This document shows, piece after piece, positions 26,061 through 34,165 of a stretch of DNA of 64,000 nucleotides. The notes below the pieces were generated by a model. It was not told where the DNA came from. It saw only the letters and a program-made list of their open reading frames with translations, and did no database searches. Position 1 is the stretch's first letter, and every line of letters starts with the position of its first letter. The stretch spans positions 124,001 to 188,000 of the forward strand of contig NZ_JAAVTK010000009.1 in assembly GCF_012275535.1 (NCBI RefSeq), in the 5' to 3' direction. A program made the translations under genes and the position numbers. The stretch comes from Hymenobacter artigasi. GTDB lineage: Bacteria; Bacteroidota; Bacteroidia; Cytophagales; Hymenobacteraceae.

Positions 26061-26726
26061 ATGAAAGTTTCTTCTCTTCTGTTTCCCGCCCGCGCTCTGG
26101 CTTTGGGCGCATTGCTGCTTGCCGCCAATTCGTGCAGCGTGAGCGAACAAGTAAAAGATAAGCCCACCGGCAAAAAAGCATCGGCCGAAGCCATGGAAAA
26201 CGAGGCGTACAGCCTGATGCAGTACCGCCTCAATTTCATGGATGAAGCCACGCTCGGCGGCCAGGATATCCTGTTCGTGCGCCAGGCTTCCGACATTGCC
26301 TCGCCCCAGCAAGCCCAGCTTCAAACCGCGCTGCAAAAAGGCAACCTGCCCCTGCACCTCAAAATGCGCGTGTACGCCCGCAATCCCAGCACCACCACCA
26401 GCATCCAGCTCAAGCGCCTCGATTACCAGCTGCTGCTCGATGGCAAGGAGCTAACCACCGGCACCACTGGTGCCAATACTGCCCTGGAGTTCAGTGCCAT
26501 CGAAACCCTGCCCGTTACAGTGGACCTCAACGTGAAGGCAGCCCAGCTGGCCGGCAGCACCCCCGCCGCCTTCGCCGCCGGCCTCACCGATTTCACGGCT
26601 GCCAACCGCCGCCTCACCATGCGCATCCGGCCCCTATACATGGGTGCCAACGGCCGCCAGGTACTGCCCACTGACTTTGAAACCGTAGAGTTGGTGACGA
26701 AGAAAAAAGTAGCGGCGGCTAAGTAA
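26061..26726 (+). CDS. Lipoprotein with a LEA/WHy-like beta domain
   Basis: The 221-residue product has a lipoprotein signal ending in LLAANSC (Cys near residue 25). After a short Lys-rich spacer comes a domain with LKRLDYQLLLDGKELTTGTT and LPVTVDLNVKA, which resembles the water-stress/hypersensitive-response (LEA-2) fold. That fold is found in several Bacteroidota lipoproteins of unknown role. It is probably attached to the envelope and faces the periplasm or surface. It stands alone: convergent with the EEP-fold gene and separated from it by a family A hairpin. Confidence 0.65.
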   Translation: MKVSSLLFPARALALGALLLAANSCSVSEQVKDKPTGKKASAEAMENEAYSLMQYRLNFMDEATLGGQDILFVRQASDIASPQQAQLQTALQKGNLPLHLKMRVYARNPSTTTSIQLKRLDYQLLLDGKELTTGTTGANTALEFSAIETLPVTVDLNVKAAQLAGSTPAAFAAGLTDFTAANRRLTMRIRPLYMGANGRQVLPTDFETVELVTKKKVAAAK

Positions 26727-26774
26727 CGCGAGACGCGCAAGTACCGTGCACTGCTGATAACGAACTATAACAGC

Positions 26775-26865
26775 ACGTCATGCAGAGCGCAGCGAAGCAT
26801 CTTTACCGCACGAGTAATTGATTTACTTATGCGGTAAAGATGCTTCGCTGCGCTTTGCATGACGT
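26775..26865. repeat. Family A hairpin repeat, copy 2
   Basis: Arms 26775-26810 and 26830-26865 (36 nt, one mismatch) around a 19-nt loop. The arm reads ACGTCATGCAGAGCGCAGCG and then AAGCATCTTTACCGCA. It lies between convergent genes. Confidence 0.85.
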
Positions 26866-26908
26866 TCTTTTTGTTGCCTATTACTACTGTCCTTGATGCT
26901 TGTTCCAG

Positions 26909-28027
26909 CTACTCATTGCCGGCGGCAACATCCTCCACGCCCTCCTCAATTTTTTCCTCGGCCTCGTCGTGGTCGTCGGCATCGGCGGCTTCGAGCTCGT
27001 CTTCCTGCTCCTGCCAGCCCTTGGGCTCGTAGCTGAGACGGATGTAGATGGGGTAATGGTCGGAGCCGATGTGGGTGAGGCGCTTGATTTCCTGCAGGCG
27101 GAAGTGGGCCGAGTGAAAGACGTGGTCGAGGGGCCAGCGCAGCAGCTTGTAGTCGGCGTGGAAGGTGGGCAGCAGGCCGCGTCCGATGCGCGGGTCGAGC
27201 AGGCGCGAGAGCCGCCGGAACAGCTCCGACGTGTGCGACCAGGCCACGTCGTTGAGGTCGCCGGCCACAATGGTCGGCCCGTCATGGTGCTGAATAACCT
27301 TGCCCACCACCAGCAGCTCGGCATCGCGGCGGGCGCTGGTTTTCGACTCCTGCGGGGCCGGCGGCTTGGGATGCAGAAAATGCAGGTTGACGGTGAGGCC
27401 GCTGGGCAGCCGCACGCAACCGTGAAACGACGGAATATCGGGGTCGAGGATGTAGCGAATCTGCGGCTCGACCAGCGGCAGGCGCGAGAACACCAGCATG
27501 CCGTAGGTATTGGGCAGCGGGGCGTGGCAGGTGTAGGGGTAGTCTTTTTCGATGCGCTTGAGCTGGCTCAGCCACCAGTCGTCGGTTTCCACGGCCAGTA
27601 CCACATCAGGCCGCTGGTGCGTAATGTGGCCCAGCAGGCGCGAGGCGTCGCGGTTATACATCAGCACATTGGCCACAATAATGCTTAGGTGGTGGGCATC
27701 ATCATCGTCTGGGCGGCTGGCATCGGATACCTGCTTGCGGTGCAGCGGCGTGTAGGGCCAGATGCGGCTGAACTGGTACATCACCGCCACGCCTAGGCTC
27801 ACCACAAACAGGCTATTGCCGAAGCTGCGCGGCGTGGGCAGCGCCAGCGCCGCGCCCAGACTCAGGAGCAGCGCGGCCACAATTTGCAGGCGTGGAAAGT
27901 CGCAGATGCGAATCCACCACGCGGTTTGGCGGAACACGGGCAGCAGCGTCACGAGCAGCCCCGCGCCCCCGATTATCCATACCACCCAATGGCCGGTGGT
28001 CAGCATTACAGAAAGTAAAGTGGGCAT
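26909..28027 (-). CDS. Membrane endonuclease/exonuclease/phosphatase-fold protein
   Basis: The 372-residue protein starts at 28027, giving MPTLLSVMLTTGHW. Three N-terminal membrane helices (to about residue 90) precede an EEP-fold domain: IIVANVLMYNRD, the catalytic pair in VAGDLNDVAW, a DH region (WPLDHVF) and the final GSDHYPI motif. Membrane EEP proteins of this shape may act on nucleic acids outside the membrane, on phosphoinositide-like lipids or on other phosphodiesters; the substrate is unknown. The last 35 residues are strongly acidic (EDELEAADADDHDEAEEKIE), which is unusual. Family A hairpins flank the gene on both sides. Confidence 0.8.
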   Translation of the reverse strand: MPTLLSVMLTTGHWVVWIIGGAGLLVTLLPVFRQTAWWIRICDFPRLQIVAALLLSLGAALALPTPRSFGNSLFVVSLGVAVMYQFSRIWPYTPLHRKQVSDASRPDDDDAHHLSIIVANVLMYNRDASRLLGHITHQRPDVVLAVETDDWWLSQLKRIEKDYPYTCHAPLPNTYGMLVFSRLPLVEPQIRYILDPDIPSFHGCVRLPSGLTVNLHFLHPKPPAPQESKTSARRDAELLVVGKVIQHHDGPTIVAGDLNDVAWSHTSELFRRLSRLLDPRIGRGLLPTFHADYKLLRWPLDHVFHSAHFRLQEIKRLTHIGSDHYPIYIRLSYEPKGWQEQEDELEAADADDHDEAEEKIEEGVEDVAAGNE

Positions 28028-28082
28028 TAAAAAAAGTGACGGGTGGGATTTGTAAAAGGGCAATTGACATCTAGATAACGCC

Positions 28083-28174
28083 ATGCAGAGCGCAGCGAAG
28101 CATCTTTACTGCCACCCCTAATCATTATGGTTTGATTACTTATTGCGGGCAAGATGCTTCGCTGCGCGCTGCAT
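28083..28174. repeat. Family A hairpin repeat, copy 3
   Basis: Arms 28083-28106 and 28151-28174 (24 nt, one mismatch) around a 44-nt loop, with arm start ATGCAGAGCGCAGCGAAGCA. It is closest in sequence to copy 2, on the other side of the EEP gene, and is the most decayed of the full copies. Confidence 0.75.
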
Positions 28175-28202
28175 GACGTGCTGTATTGCGCATTGACACG
28201 TC

Positions 28203-28769
28203 CTACACATCGTCCTGAAACCCGCCCTTGCGCAGCTCCTCAATCGTGCGCATCACCCGGTCCTTAAGGGTGGTGCGGTATTTTTCCAGCGCATCGGCCA
28301 GCCGGGCATTGCCGATGGCCAGCATCTGGATGGCCAGAATGGCCGCATTGGTCGCATTATCGAGCCCCACGGTAGCCACGGGCGTGCCGGCCGGCATCTG
28401 AATCATGCTCAGAATCGAATCGAGCCCCTGAATGGACAGCGTGCTGTTGATGGGCACCCCAATCACGGGCAGCGTGGTGAACGCGGCCACCATGCCCGGC
28501 AGGTGCGCCGCCCCGCCCCCGCCGGCAATCAGCACGCGCAGACCGCGCTTGCGGGCATTTTCGGCATATTCTACCATGCGGTGCGGCGTGCGATGCGGCG
28601 AGACGAGCGTAATTTCGTAGAGCACCCCAAACTGCCGGAGTACTTCAGCGGCGGCCGTCATTATCTTCAAATCCGACTTCGAGCCCATGATAATGCCTAC
28701 CAGAGGCGTTTCGGTGGTCGGTCGGTCGTCGGCCCCGCTCGGAGCGGCAGCAGTAGCGTCAGGAATCAT
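28203..28769 (-). CDS. purE: N5-carboxyaminoimidazole ribonucleotide mutase
   Basis: PurE class I converts N5-CAIR to CAIR in purine synthesis. The 188-residue protein starts at 28769 (MIPDATAAAPSG), because the upstream extension runs into a non-conserved region. Motifs: GIIMGSKSDLKIM (phosphate and substrate loop), SPHRTPHRM with the catalytic His, and IAGGGGAAHLPGM. It is slightly longer than usual (about 165) through an Ala/Ser-rich N-terminus. purK is not adjacent. It is divergent from marC. Confidence 0.95.
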   Translation of the reverse strand: MIPDATAAAPSGADDRPTTETPLVGIIMGSKSDLKIMTAAAEVLRQFGVLYEITLVSPHRTPHRMVEYAENARKRGLRVLIAGGGGAAHLPGMVAAFTTLPVIGVPINSTLSIQGLDSILSMIQMPAGTPVATVGLDNATNAAILAIQMLAIGNARLADALEKYRTTLKDRVMRTIEELRKGGFQDDV

Positions 28770-28881
28770 GCAGTAAAAGAACAAGAAGAGCGAAAAGCCG
28801 GCCTCCCCCGGCACCGGGCGTAGCGAAGGCCGCCGTTGAAGCGGCAAAATAGGGCTTTTCTGTCCGGTCCGCCCCTTCTCC

Positions 28882-28889
28882 TACCTTTG
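28882..28889 (+). promoter_or_regulatory. Bacteroidota -7 promoter element for marC
   Basis: TACCTTTG matches the TAnnTTTG consensus of the phylum's main sigma factor. It ends 6 bases before the marC ATG, so transcription would begin at or near the start codon, giving a leaderless or nearly leaderless mRNA. No good -33 TTG was seen. Confidence 0.45.
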
Positions 28890-28895
28890 TTGCCT

Positions 28896-29516
28896 ATGGA
28901 AATTCTACTCGCCACCTTTACCACCCTGTTTTCCATCGTCAACCCCTTCGGGGCGATGCCGGTTTTTCTCACCCTCACGGCCGACGACCGCGCCTCCGAG
29001 CGGGCCCGCACAGCCCTGCGCGCCTGCGTATACATGGTGTGTATTCTGAGCGTGGCCTTCTTTGGCGGGCAGTACATTCTGAATTTTTTCGGCATCAATA
29101 TCCAGCATCTGCGCATCGCGGGCGGCATCCTGCTCATGCGCTCGGCCTTCGAACTGCTTACGCCCGGGGCCAACCGCGACCGCGTGGGCCCCGCCGCCCT
29201 CGAAGAAAGCAAGCAGAAGGACGACATCAGCTTCACGCCGCTGGCCATGCCCATGCTCTCCGGGCCGGGCTCGATGGCCATCTGCATCGGCCTGATTCGG
29301 CCTACTTACGTGGATAAGGCCATGACCATTGCCGGCTTTGCCCTGGTGGCGCTGGCGGCATTTTTGATTCTGCTGTTCTCGCTGCGGCTCACGCGCCTGC
29401 TCGGCAAGCCCGGCATGGCGGCCATGGCGCGCATTATAGGCTTTATCACGCTGGCCATTGGGGTGAACTTCCTGGCCTCGGCCATCGGCGTGCTGTTCCC
29501 TGGTTTAACGCGGTAA
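28896..29516 (+). CDS. MarC-family membrane protein
   Basis: The 206-residue inner-membrane protein has about six helices. It starts at MEILLATFTTLFSIVNPFGA, whose VNPFGAMPVFL is the family signature. A second conserved loop reads PLAMPMLSGPGSMA. The family was once linked to multiple antibiotic resistance, but that link has been withdrawn and its function is unknown. It is divergent from purE and followed by hemE after 34 bp on the same strand. Confidence 0.88.
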   Translation: MEILLATFTTLFSIVNPFGAMPVFLTLTADDRASERARTALRACVYMVCILSVAFFGGQYILNFFGINIQHLRIAGGILLMRSAFELLTPGANRDRVGPAALEESKQKDDISFTPLAMPMLSGPGSMAICIGLIRPTYVDKAMTIAGFALVALAAFLILLFSLRLTRLLGKPGMAAMARIIGFITLAIGVNFLASAIGVLFPGLTR

Positions 29517-29550
29517 GCACCGGCCGTAAGCCGTACCTTTACGCTTCCTT

Positions 29551-30576
29551 ATGCTGAAAAACGACCTTTTCCTACGTGCCGCCCGGGGCGAAGCCACCGA
29601 GCGCACCCCCGTCTGGCTCATGCGCCAAGCCGGCCGCATCCTGCCCGAATACCGCGCCCTGCGCGGCCGCCTCTCCGGCTTCAAAGAGCTGGTGGAAACG
29701 CCCGCGCTGGCCGCCGAAGTCACCATCCAGCCCATCGACGCGCTGGACGTGGATGCCGCCATCATCTTCTCCGACATACTCGTGGTGCCCGATGCCATGG
29801 GCCTGCCCTACGAAATGGTGGAAGCCCGCGGCCCGCTGTTCCCCACCACCATCAAGTCGGCGGCGGATATCGACAAGCTCCGCATCCCCGACCCCGAAGA
29901 CGGCCTCGGCTACGTGCTCGAAGCCTTGCGCATCACCAAAAAAGCCCTCAACGGCCGCGTGCCGCTCATCGGCTTTGCTGGCGCGCCCTTCACCATTCTG
30001 GCCTACATGATTGAGGGCCACGGCTCCAAAACCTTCAGCAAAGCCCGCGGCTTTTTGTATAAAGAGCCAGTGCTGGCGCATCGGCTACTGGAGAAAATCA
30101 CCCTCACCACCATTGCCTACCTGCAAGCTCAGGTGGCGGCCGGCGCGCAGGTCGTGCAGGTGTTCGACTCATGGGCCGGCATTCTGCCGCCCGCGCAGTA
30201 CACCGAGTTTTCGGCCCGCTACATCGCCCGGATTTGCGAGGCGCTGGCCCCGCTAGTGCCCGTCACCGTGTTTGCCAAAGGCGCGTGGTGGGCCGTGCCC
30301 GAGTTCGCCGCCATGCCCTGCCGCACGATAGGCCTCGACTGGAACCAGAACCCCGCCCAGGTGCGTCTGCAAGCCGCCGGCAAAACCCTGCAAGGCAATC
30401 TCGACCCCTGCGCTCTCTACGGCACTCCCGAACAGGTGAAAGCCGCTACCGAAGCCATGCTGCGCCAGTTCGCCGGCGGGCCCCACATCGCCAACCTCGG
30501 CCACGGTGTCTACCCCGACACCAACCCCGACAACGTCCGCGTATTCGTGGAAACGGTGAAGGCCTGGCGCGGGTAA
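29551..30576 (+). CDS. hemE: Uroporphyrinogen decarboxylase
   Basis: Converts uroporphyrinogen III to coproporphyrinogen III by removing four acetate carboxyl groups (heme synthesis). The 341-residue protein has the N-terminal signature [18 protein letters not shown] and the catalytic-cleft Asp in [25 protein letters not shown] is the second signature and [17 protein letters not shown] lies at the C-terminus. Length is normal. A TACCTTTA promoter-like element lies at 29534-29541. Two small genes follow closely and may be read with it. Confidence 0.97.
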   Translation: MLKNDLFLRAARGEATERTPVWLMRQAGRILPEYRALRGRLSGFKELVETPALAAEVTIQPIDALDVDAAIIFSDILVVPDAMGLPYEMVEARGPLFPTTIKSAADIDKLRIPDPEDGLGYVLEALRITKKALNGRVPLIGFAGAPFTILAYMIEGHGSKTFSKARGFLYKEPVLAHRLLEKITLTTIAYLQAQVAAGAQVVQVFDSWAGILPPAQYTEFSARYIARICEALAPLVPVTVFAKGAWWAVPEFAAMPCRTIGLDWNQNPAQVRLQAAGKTLQGNLDPCALYGTPEQVKAATEAMLRQFAGGPHIANLGHGVYPDTNPDNVRVFVETVKAWRG

Positions 30577-30593
30577 TTTTATAACAATTTCCT

Positions 30594-30788
30594 ATGTTCG
30601 GTCCCGTCTTTTACCTCACGCTGGCGCTGCTACTGGGCCTGCTATTTTTCATGTGGCGCTGGTTTCTGGGCCGGCCGGAGCGCAGCAAAGTGGAAACCTT
30701 TCTGGTTGTTCTGATTTCGATTGGCAGCCTCTCTCCGGTATTTTTCCTACTCTACCTGATGCTGGCTCAAGGCACCAGCATCCGTTAA
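30594..30788 (+). CDS. Small two-helix membrane protein
   Basis: The 64-residue product is almost entirely two transmembrane segments (residues 5-21 and 37-58), joined by a short basic loop ([11 protein letters not shown]). No family is recognised. It starts 17 bp after the hemE stop and ends 16 bp before the PhnA-type gene, so it is probably the second gene of a hemE operon. Whether it has a role in heme metabolism is unknown. Confidence 0.6.
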   Translation: MFGPVFYLTLALLLGLLFFMWRWFLGRPERSKVETFLVVLISIGSLSPVFFLLYLMLAQGTSIR

Positions 30789-30804
30789 AAAAACTCCTTT
30801 CCTC

Positions 30805-31014
30805 ATGGATGTAAAAGACAGCAACGGCACCCTGCTCGCCGAAGGCGACTCGGTCACCCTCATAAAAGACCTCAAAGTGAAGGGCTCCTCGCTCACGCTC
30901 AAGCGCGGCACAGTGGTCAAAAACATCCGCCTCACCAACAGCGCTGCTGAGATTGAAGGCCGCGCCGGCGGCAGCACCATGGTGTTGAAGACCGAGTTTC
31001 TGAAAAAGGCCTAA
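30805..31014 (+). CDS. PhnA-domain protein (YjdM C-terminal type)
   Basis: The 69-residue product matches the C-terminal SH3-like domain of PhnA/Yjd[38 protein letters not shown] and [12 protein letters not shown]. The zinc-ribbon N-terminal domain found in larger members is missing, which is normal for this short form. Despite the name, the family is not shown to use phosphonates here; the role is unknown. It is the third gene in the hemE group. Confidence 0.85.
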   Translation: MDVKDSNGTLLAEGDSVTLIKDLKVKGSSLTLKRGTVVKNIRLTNSAAEIEGRAGGSTMVLKTEFLKKA

Positions 31015-31050
31015 CGTGCTTAATTGCCAGCCATTGAATAGCCACTGATA

Positions 31051-31404
31051 ATGTGCGGCAACTGCTTTAAAGAAGAATATTCATCCTTCCCCAGCTATTG
31101 GGCTTTTGAAGCATTTGATTTGCAGTTGACTCAGAAATCACAAGCTGCAAAAGGTTTATGTTATGTAGAGCAGACCCAGATTGACAAGTTTCACGCAGTT
31201 TCGACCTATAAGTGTGAGAACTGTGGAACCACATGGCAGCTTTCTGAACCCGATAATGCTTGGCGCGGATTTTTCCTGACGGAACTTAACGCAAAGGCAT
31301 ACCTGACTAAAATCGGTCGTAACGAGAGAGCACACTCTTACGGGTGCTTGGCAATTGTGCTAATTCTTCTTGCCCTAACATTAATTTGGCGATTGAATAG
31401 CTAA
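31051..31404 (+). CDS. AT-rich zinc-ribbon protein with a C-terminal membrane helix
   Basis: The 117-residue protein has an N-terminal MCGNCFKEEY and a second pair YKCENCGTTW about 55 residues later. Together these form a likely zinc site (C-x2-C, C-x2-C). A C-terminal hydrophobic helix (ILLALTLIW) suggests a tail anchor in the membrane. GC is well below that of the hemE group it follows, so it is probably a recent arrival. No family is recognised. It ends 44 bp before a long nested palindrome. Confidence 0.55.
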   Translation: MCGNCFKEEYSSFPSYWAFEAFDLQLTQKSQAAKGLCYVEQTQIDKFHAVSTYKCENCGTTWQLSEPDNAWRGFFLTELNAKAYLTKIGRNERAHSYGCLAIVLILLALTLIWRLNS

Positions 31405-31447
31405 CAGTGCGGGGCTTCACTCCGTGCTGTTAGCTATTTACGCTTCA

Positions 31448-31616
31448 CTGGCGCGAGTTTAGCGCAGCGTAACTCGTGACAAATGATGATGGGGAGGCTG
31501 TGCCTCCCCTGCCGCGCCAGCGGCAAGTTGGAACCGCGCCGGCGGAACCGTTCCACGGGAGGCACAGCCTCCCCCGTATGCGAGGCACGAGTTACGCTGC
31601 GCTAAACTCGCGCCAG
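31448..31616. repeat. Family F: long nested palindrome between convergent genes
   Basis: Outer arms 31448-31478 and 31586-31616 (31 nt, perfect) begin CTGGCGCGAGTTTAGCGCAG. Inside them GGGGAGGCTGTGCCTCCC (31491 onward) and its exact complement (about 31557-31574) form a second stem, and each of these is also self-complementary. The element spans 169 bp and ends 9 bases from the stop of the heptose kinase gene. Confidence 0.85.
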
Positions 31617-31625
31617 CAACGAGGG

Positions 31626-32627
31626 TTACAGCCCCGCTTCCTCCGCTTCTTCCAACAGCCGCTGCTTCTCCACGGGCACTACGCCCACCTGCTCGCACAC
31701 CAGCCCGCCGCCCAGGTTGGCCAGCGCCGCCGTAAAGGCCGCCGGCTGGCCCAAGGCCACACAAAGCGCCGCAATGCTGATGACGGTATCGCCCGCGCCC
31801 GACACGTCGGAAATGGTGCGCAGGTGGGCCGGCAGGTAGGTTTTCTCGGCCTCCTGCTGGGCGAATACACCATATTCGGAGAGCGTGACCAGCACGATTT
31901 CGGGCGTTAGCACCTCGCGCAGCCGGGTCACGGCGGCCTCGAAACCGACGCGGTCGGTGTTGGGCTCGCCGAACTCCAATTTCAGGCCCTCGCGCAGCTC
32001 CTTTAGGTTGGGTTTGAAGAGGGTGCAGTGGCGGTAGGCCAGGAAATTCTTCTTCTTGGGGTCTACCACCGTGGGGATGCCGCGCTGCCGGGCGCGGGCA
32101 ATGCACTCGGTGATAACATCTTCGGTGAGCACGCCCTTATCGTAGTCCTCGAAGATTACCACATCGGCGCGGGCCAGCAGGTCGTCGTAGGCGGCCAGGA
32201 GTTGGGCGGATTCCTCGGCGTTGAGGTCGGTTTCAATTTCGGAGTCGATGCGCAGCAGCTGCTGGCCGTGGGCCAGGATGCGTTGCTTCACCGTGGTAGG
32301 CCGTGCCGCGCTGCGGATGAGGCCATCGGCCGGCAGGTCGTGGGCGTGTAGCAGGTCCAGCAGTTGGTCGCCGCCCGCGTCGGTGCCAATCACGGCGCAC
32401 AGCAGCGGCGTGGCTCCGAGGGCCTGCACGTTCAGGGCCACATTGGCGGCCCCGCCGAGGCGGTTTTCGGTGCGGGCTACGTGCACCACGGGCACGGGGG
32501 CCTCGGGCGAGAGGCGCGTGGCGCGGCCCCACACGTAGGCATCCACCATTACGTCGCCGATGATGAGGACGCGCAGGTTGTTGAAGTCTTGGAAAAGGTC
32601 GGCGAGGGAAGTTGCGGAAGTAGGCAA
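31626..32627 (-). CDS. D-glycero-beta-D-manno-heptose-7-phosphate kinase (RfaE1/HldA type)
   Basis: The 333-residue PfkB-family sugar kinase shows VLIIGDVMVDAYVWG at the start, RLGGAANVALN, FEDYDKGVLT, the DPKKKNF segment and the catalytic anion hole SGAGDTV with its Asp. These features fit the kinase half of HldE/RfaE, which phosphorylates heptose 7-phosphate at C1 for lipopolysaccharide inner core. The cytidylyltransferase half is absent, so it must be a separate gene elsewhere. Specificity for heptose over other sugars is inferred from motif resemblance. Confidence 0.85.
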   Translation of the reverse strand: MPTSATSLADLFQDFNNLRVLIIGDVMVDAYVWGRATRLSPEAPVPVVHVARTENRLGGAANVALNVQALGATPLLCAVIGTDAGGDQLLDLLHAHDLPADGLIRSAARPTTVKQRILAHGQQLLRIDSEIETDLNAEESAQLLAAYDDLLARADVVIFEDYDKGVLTEDVITECIARARQRGIPTVVDPKKKNFLAYRHCTLFKPNLKELREGLKLEFGEPNTDRVGFEAAVTRLREVLTPEIVLVTLSEYGVFAQQEAEKTYLPAHLRTISDVSGAGDTVISIAALCVALGQPAAFTAALANLGGGLVCEQVGVVPVEKQRLLEEAEEAGL

Positions 32628-32643
32628 ATCAATGAAAATAAGC

Positions 32644-32745
32644 TGTCATCCTGAGCGCAGCGAAGGACCTTATCGCTAAAGAACCGCTTGCAGTAACTCA
32701 ATCGGCGCAGCAGTGATAAGGTCCTTCGCTGCGCTCAGGATGACA
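32644..32745. repeat. Family A hairpin repeat, copy 4
   Basis: Perfect 31-nt arms at 32644-32674 and 32715-32745 around a 40-nt loop. The arm starts TGTCATCCTGAGCGCAGCGA and ends GGACCTTATC. It lies between two genes on the same strand. Confidence 0.85.
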
Positions 32746-32755
32746 AACGTAACGT

Positions 32756-33976
32756 TTACAGCTTCGCCAGGCTGGCTTTGATGCGCCGAAACGCTTCCAC
32801 CAGCTTGTCATCGGCGGCGGCGGTGCTGAAGCGCATGCACTCCGGTGCCCCAAAGGCATCGCCCGACACGGCCGAAACGTGCGCGTCGTGCAGCAGATAC
32901 AGGGCCAGGTCTGAGGAGTCCCGGATGGTGCTGCCATCGGGCGCGAGGCGATTAAAATAGGCCGATACTTCCGGAAAAATGTAGAACGCGCCGCTGGGCG
33001 TGGGCGTGTTGAAGCCGGGAATGTCCTTCACGATGTCCAGCACCAAATCGCGGCGGCGGCGGTAGGCGGCCACCATCTCATCGGCGGAGGCGCGGCCACC
33101 GCGCAGGGCCGCCAGCCCCGCCCGCTGGGTGATGGAGCAGGTGCCCGACGTAATCTGGCTCTGCATCTTCTCGCAGGCCGAGGCGATGTCGGCCCGGGCG
33201 GCCAGGTAGCCCAGCCGCCAGCCCGTCATGGCGTAGCCCTTCGAGAAGCCGTTGACGGTGATGACCCGGTCTTTTATCTCATCGAAATGGGCCAGGCTGG
33301 CGTGCTCGCCCACAAAGTTGATGTACTCGTAAATCTCATCGGCCAGGGCGTACACCTGCGGGTGACGGGCCAGCACTTCGGCGATTTCGCCCAGCTCCTC
33401 GCGGCTGAAAACCGCGCCCGTGGGGTTGCAGGGCGACGAGTACATGATGAGCTTGGTGCGGGGCGTGATGGCCGCTTCGAGCTGCGCGGCCGTCACTTTG
33501 TACTCGTTTTCGAGGGTGCCCACCAGCGTCACGGGCACGCCCTCGGCCAGCTTCACCATCTCCTCGTAGCTCACCCAGTAGGGTGCAAACACGATGACCT
33601 CCTCGCCCGGATTTACCAGGCTGAGCACGGCGTTGGCCAGGGCCTGCTTGGCCCCGGTGCTCACCACAATCTGGTTGGGCTGGAAATCGAGCTGGTTATC
33701 CCGCTTGAATTTGTCGCAGATGGCCTGCCGCAATTCCGGGATGCCGGGCACGGGCGTGTAGAAGGTGTAGCCGTCGTCCAGCGCCTGCTTGGCGGCATCC
33801 TTGATGTACTGCGGGGTCTGGAAATCGGGCTCGCCGAAGCTCAGGTTAATGACGTCGATGCCCGTGGCCATCAGCTCGCGGGCTTTCTTGGCCATGGCGA
33901 TGGTGGCCGACTCGTTCATCGCCAGCAGGCGGTGCGAGAGCGGCGAGACGGGCGCAAGCGTGGTAGTATCGGGCAT
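32756..33976 (-). CDS. Class I pyridoxal-phosphate aminotransferase (aspartate aminotransferase type)
   Basis: The 406-residue protein starts at 33976 (MPDTTTLAPVS). An upstream ATG would add 15 residues. The fold type I pattern is clear: VINLSFGEPDFQTP near the N-terminus, the SSPCNPTGAVF loop, the PLP lysine in GFSKGYAMTGWRLGY and the C-terminal FGAPECMRFS with the carboxylate-binding Arg. It is closest to the AspC/PatA group that moves the amino group of aspartate; exact substrates are not certain. It lies between two family A hairpins. Confidence 0.9.
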   Translation of the reverse strand: MPDTTTLAPVSPLSHRLLAMNESATIAMAKKARELMATGIDVINLSFGEPDFQTPQYIKDAAKQALDDGYTFYTPVPGIPELRQAICDKFKRDNQLDFQPNQIVVSTGAKQALANAVLSLVNPGEEVIVFAPYWVSYEEMVKLAEGVPVTLVGTLENEYKVTAAQLEAAITPRTKLIMYSSPCNPTGAVFSREELGEIAEVLARHPQVYALADEIYEYINFVGEHASLAHFDEIKDRVITVNGFSKGYAMTGWRLGYLAARADIASACEKMQSQITSGTCSITQRAGLAALRGGRASADEMVAAYRRRRDLVLDIVKDIPGFNTPTPSGAFYIFPEVSAYFNRLAPDGSTIRDSSDLALYLLHDAHVSAVSGDAFGAPECMRFSTAAADDKLVEAFRRIKASLAKL

Positions 33977-34040
33977 ATCGAGCAACGGTGAATGGGAGGG
34001 CAAAGGTAATTCAATTGTCAACGCGGGGCTGCCATTGCAT

Positions 34041-34138
34041 CTGTCATCCTGAGCGTGCGAAGGACCTTATCACCGCTACGCCACATAAATACAAACTACG
34101 CAACGGTGATAAGGTCCTTCGCACGCTCAGGATGACAG
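34041..34138. repeat. Family A hairpin repeat, copy 5
   Basis: Perfect 35-nt arms at 34041-34075 and 34104-34138 around a 28-nt loop. The arm starts CTGTCATCCTGAGCGTGCGA and ends ACCTTATCACCG. Compared with copy 4, GCGCAGCG is replaced by GCGTGCG in both arms at once. Confidence 0.85.
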
Positions 34139-34165
34139 ACGTGGACCAGCTGACAGTTGGAACGG

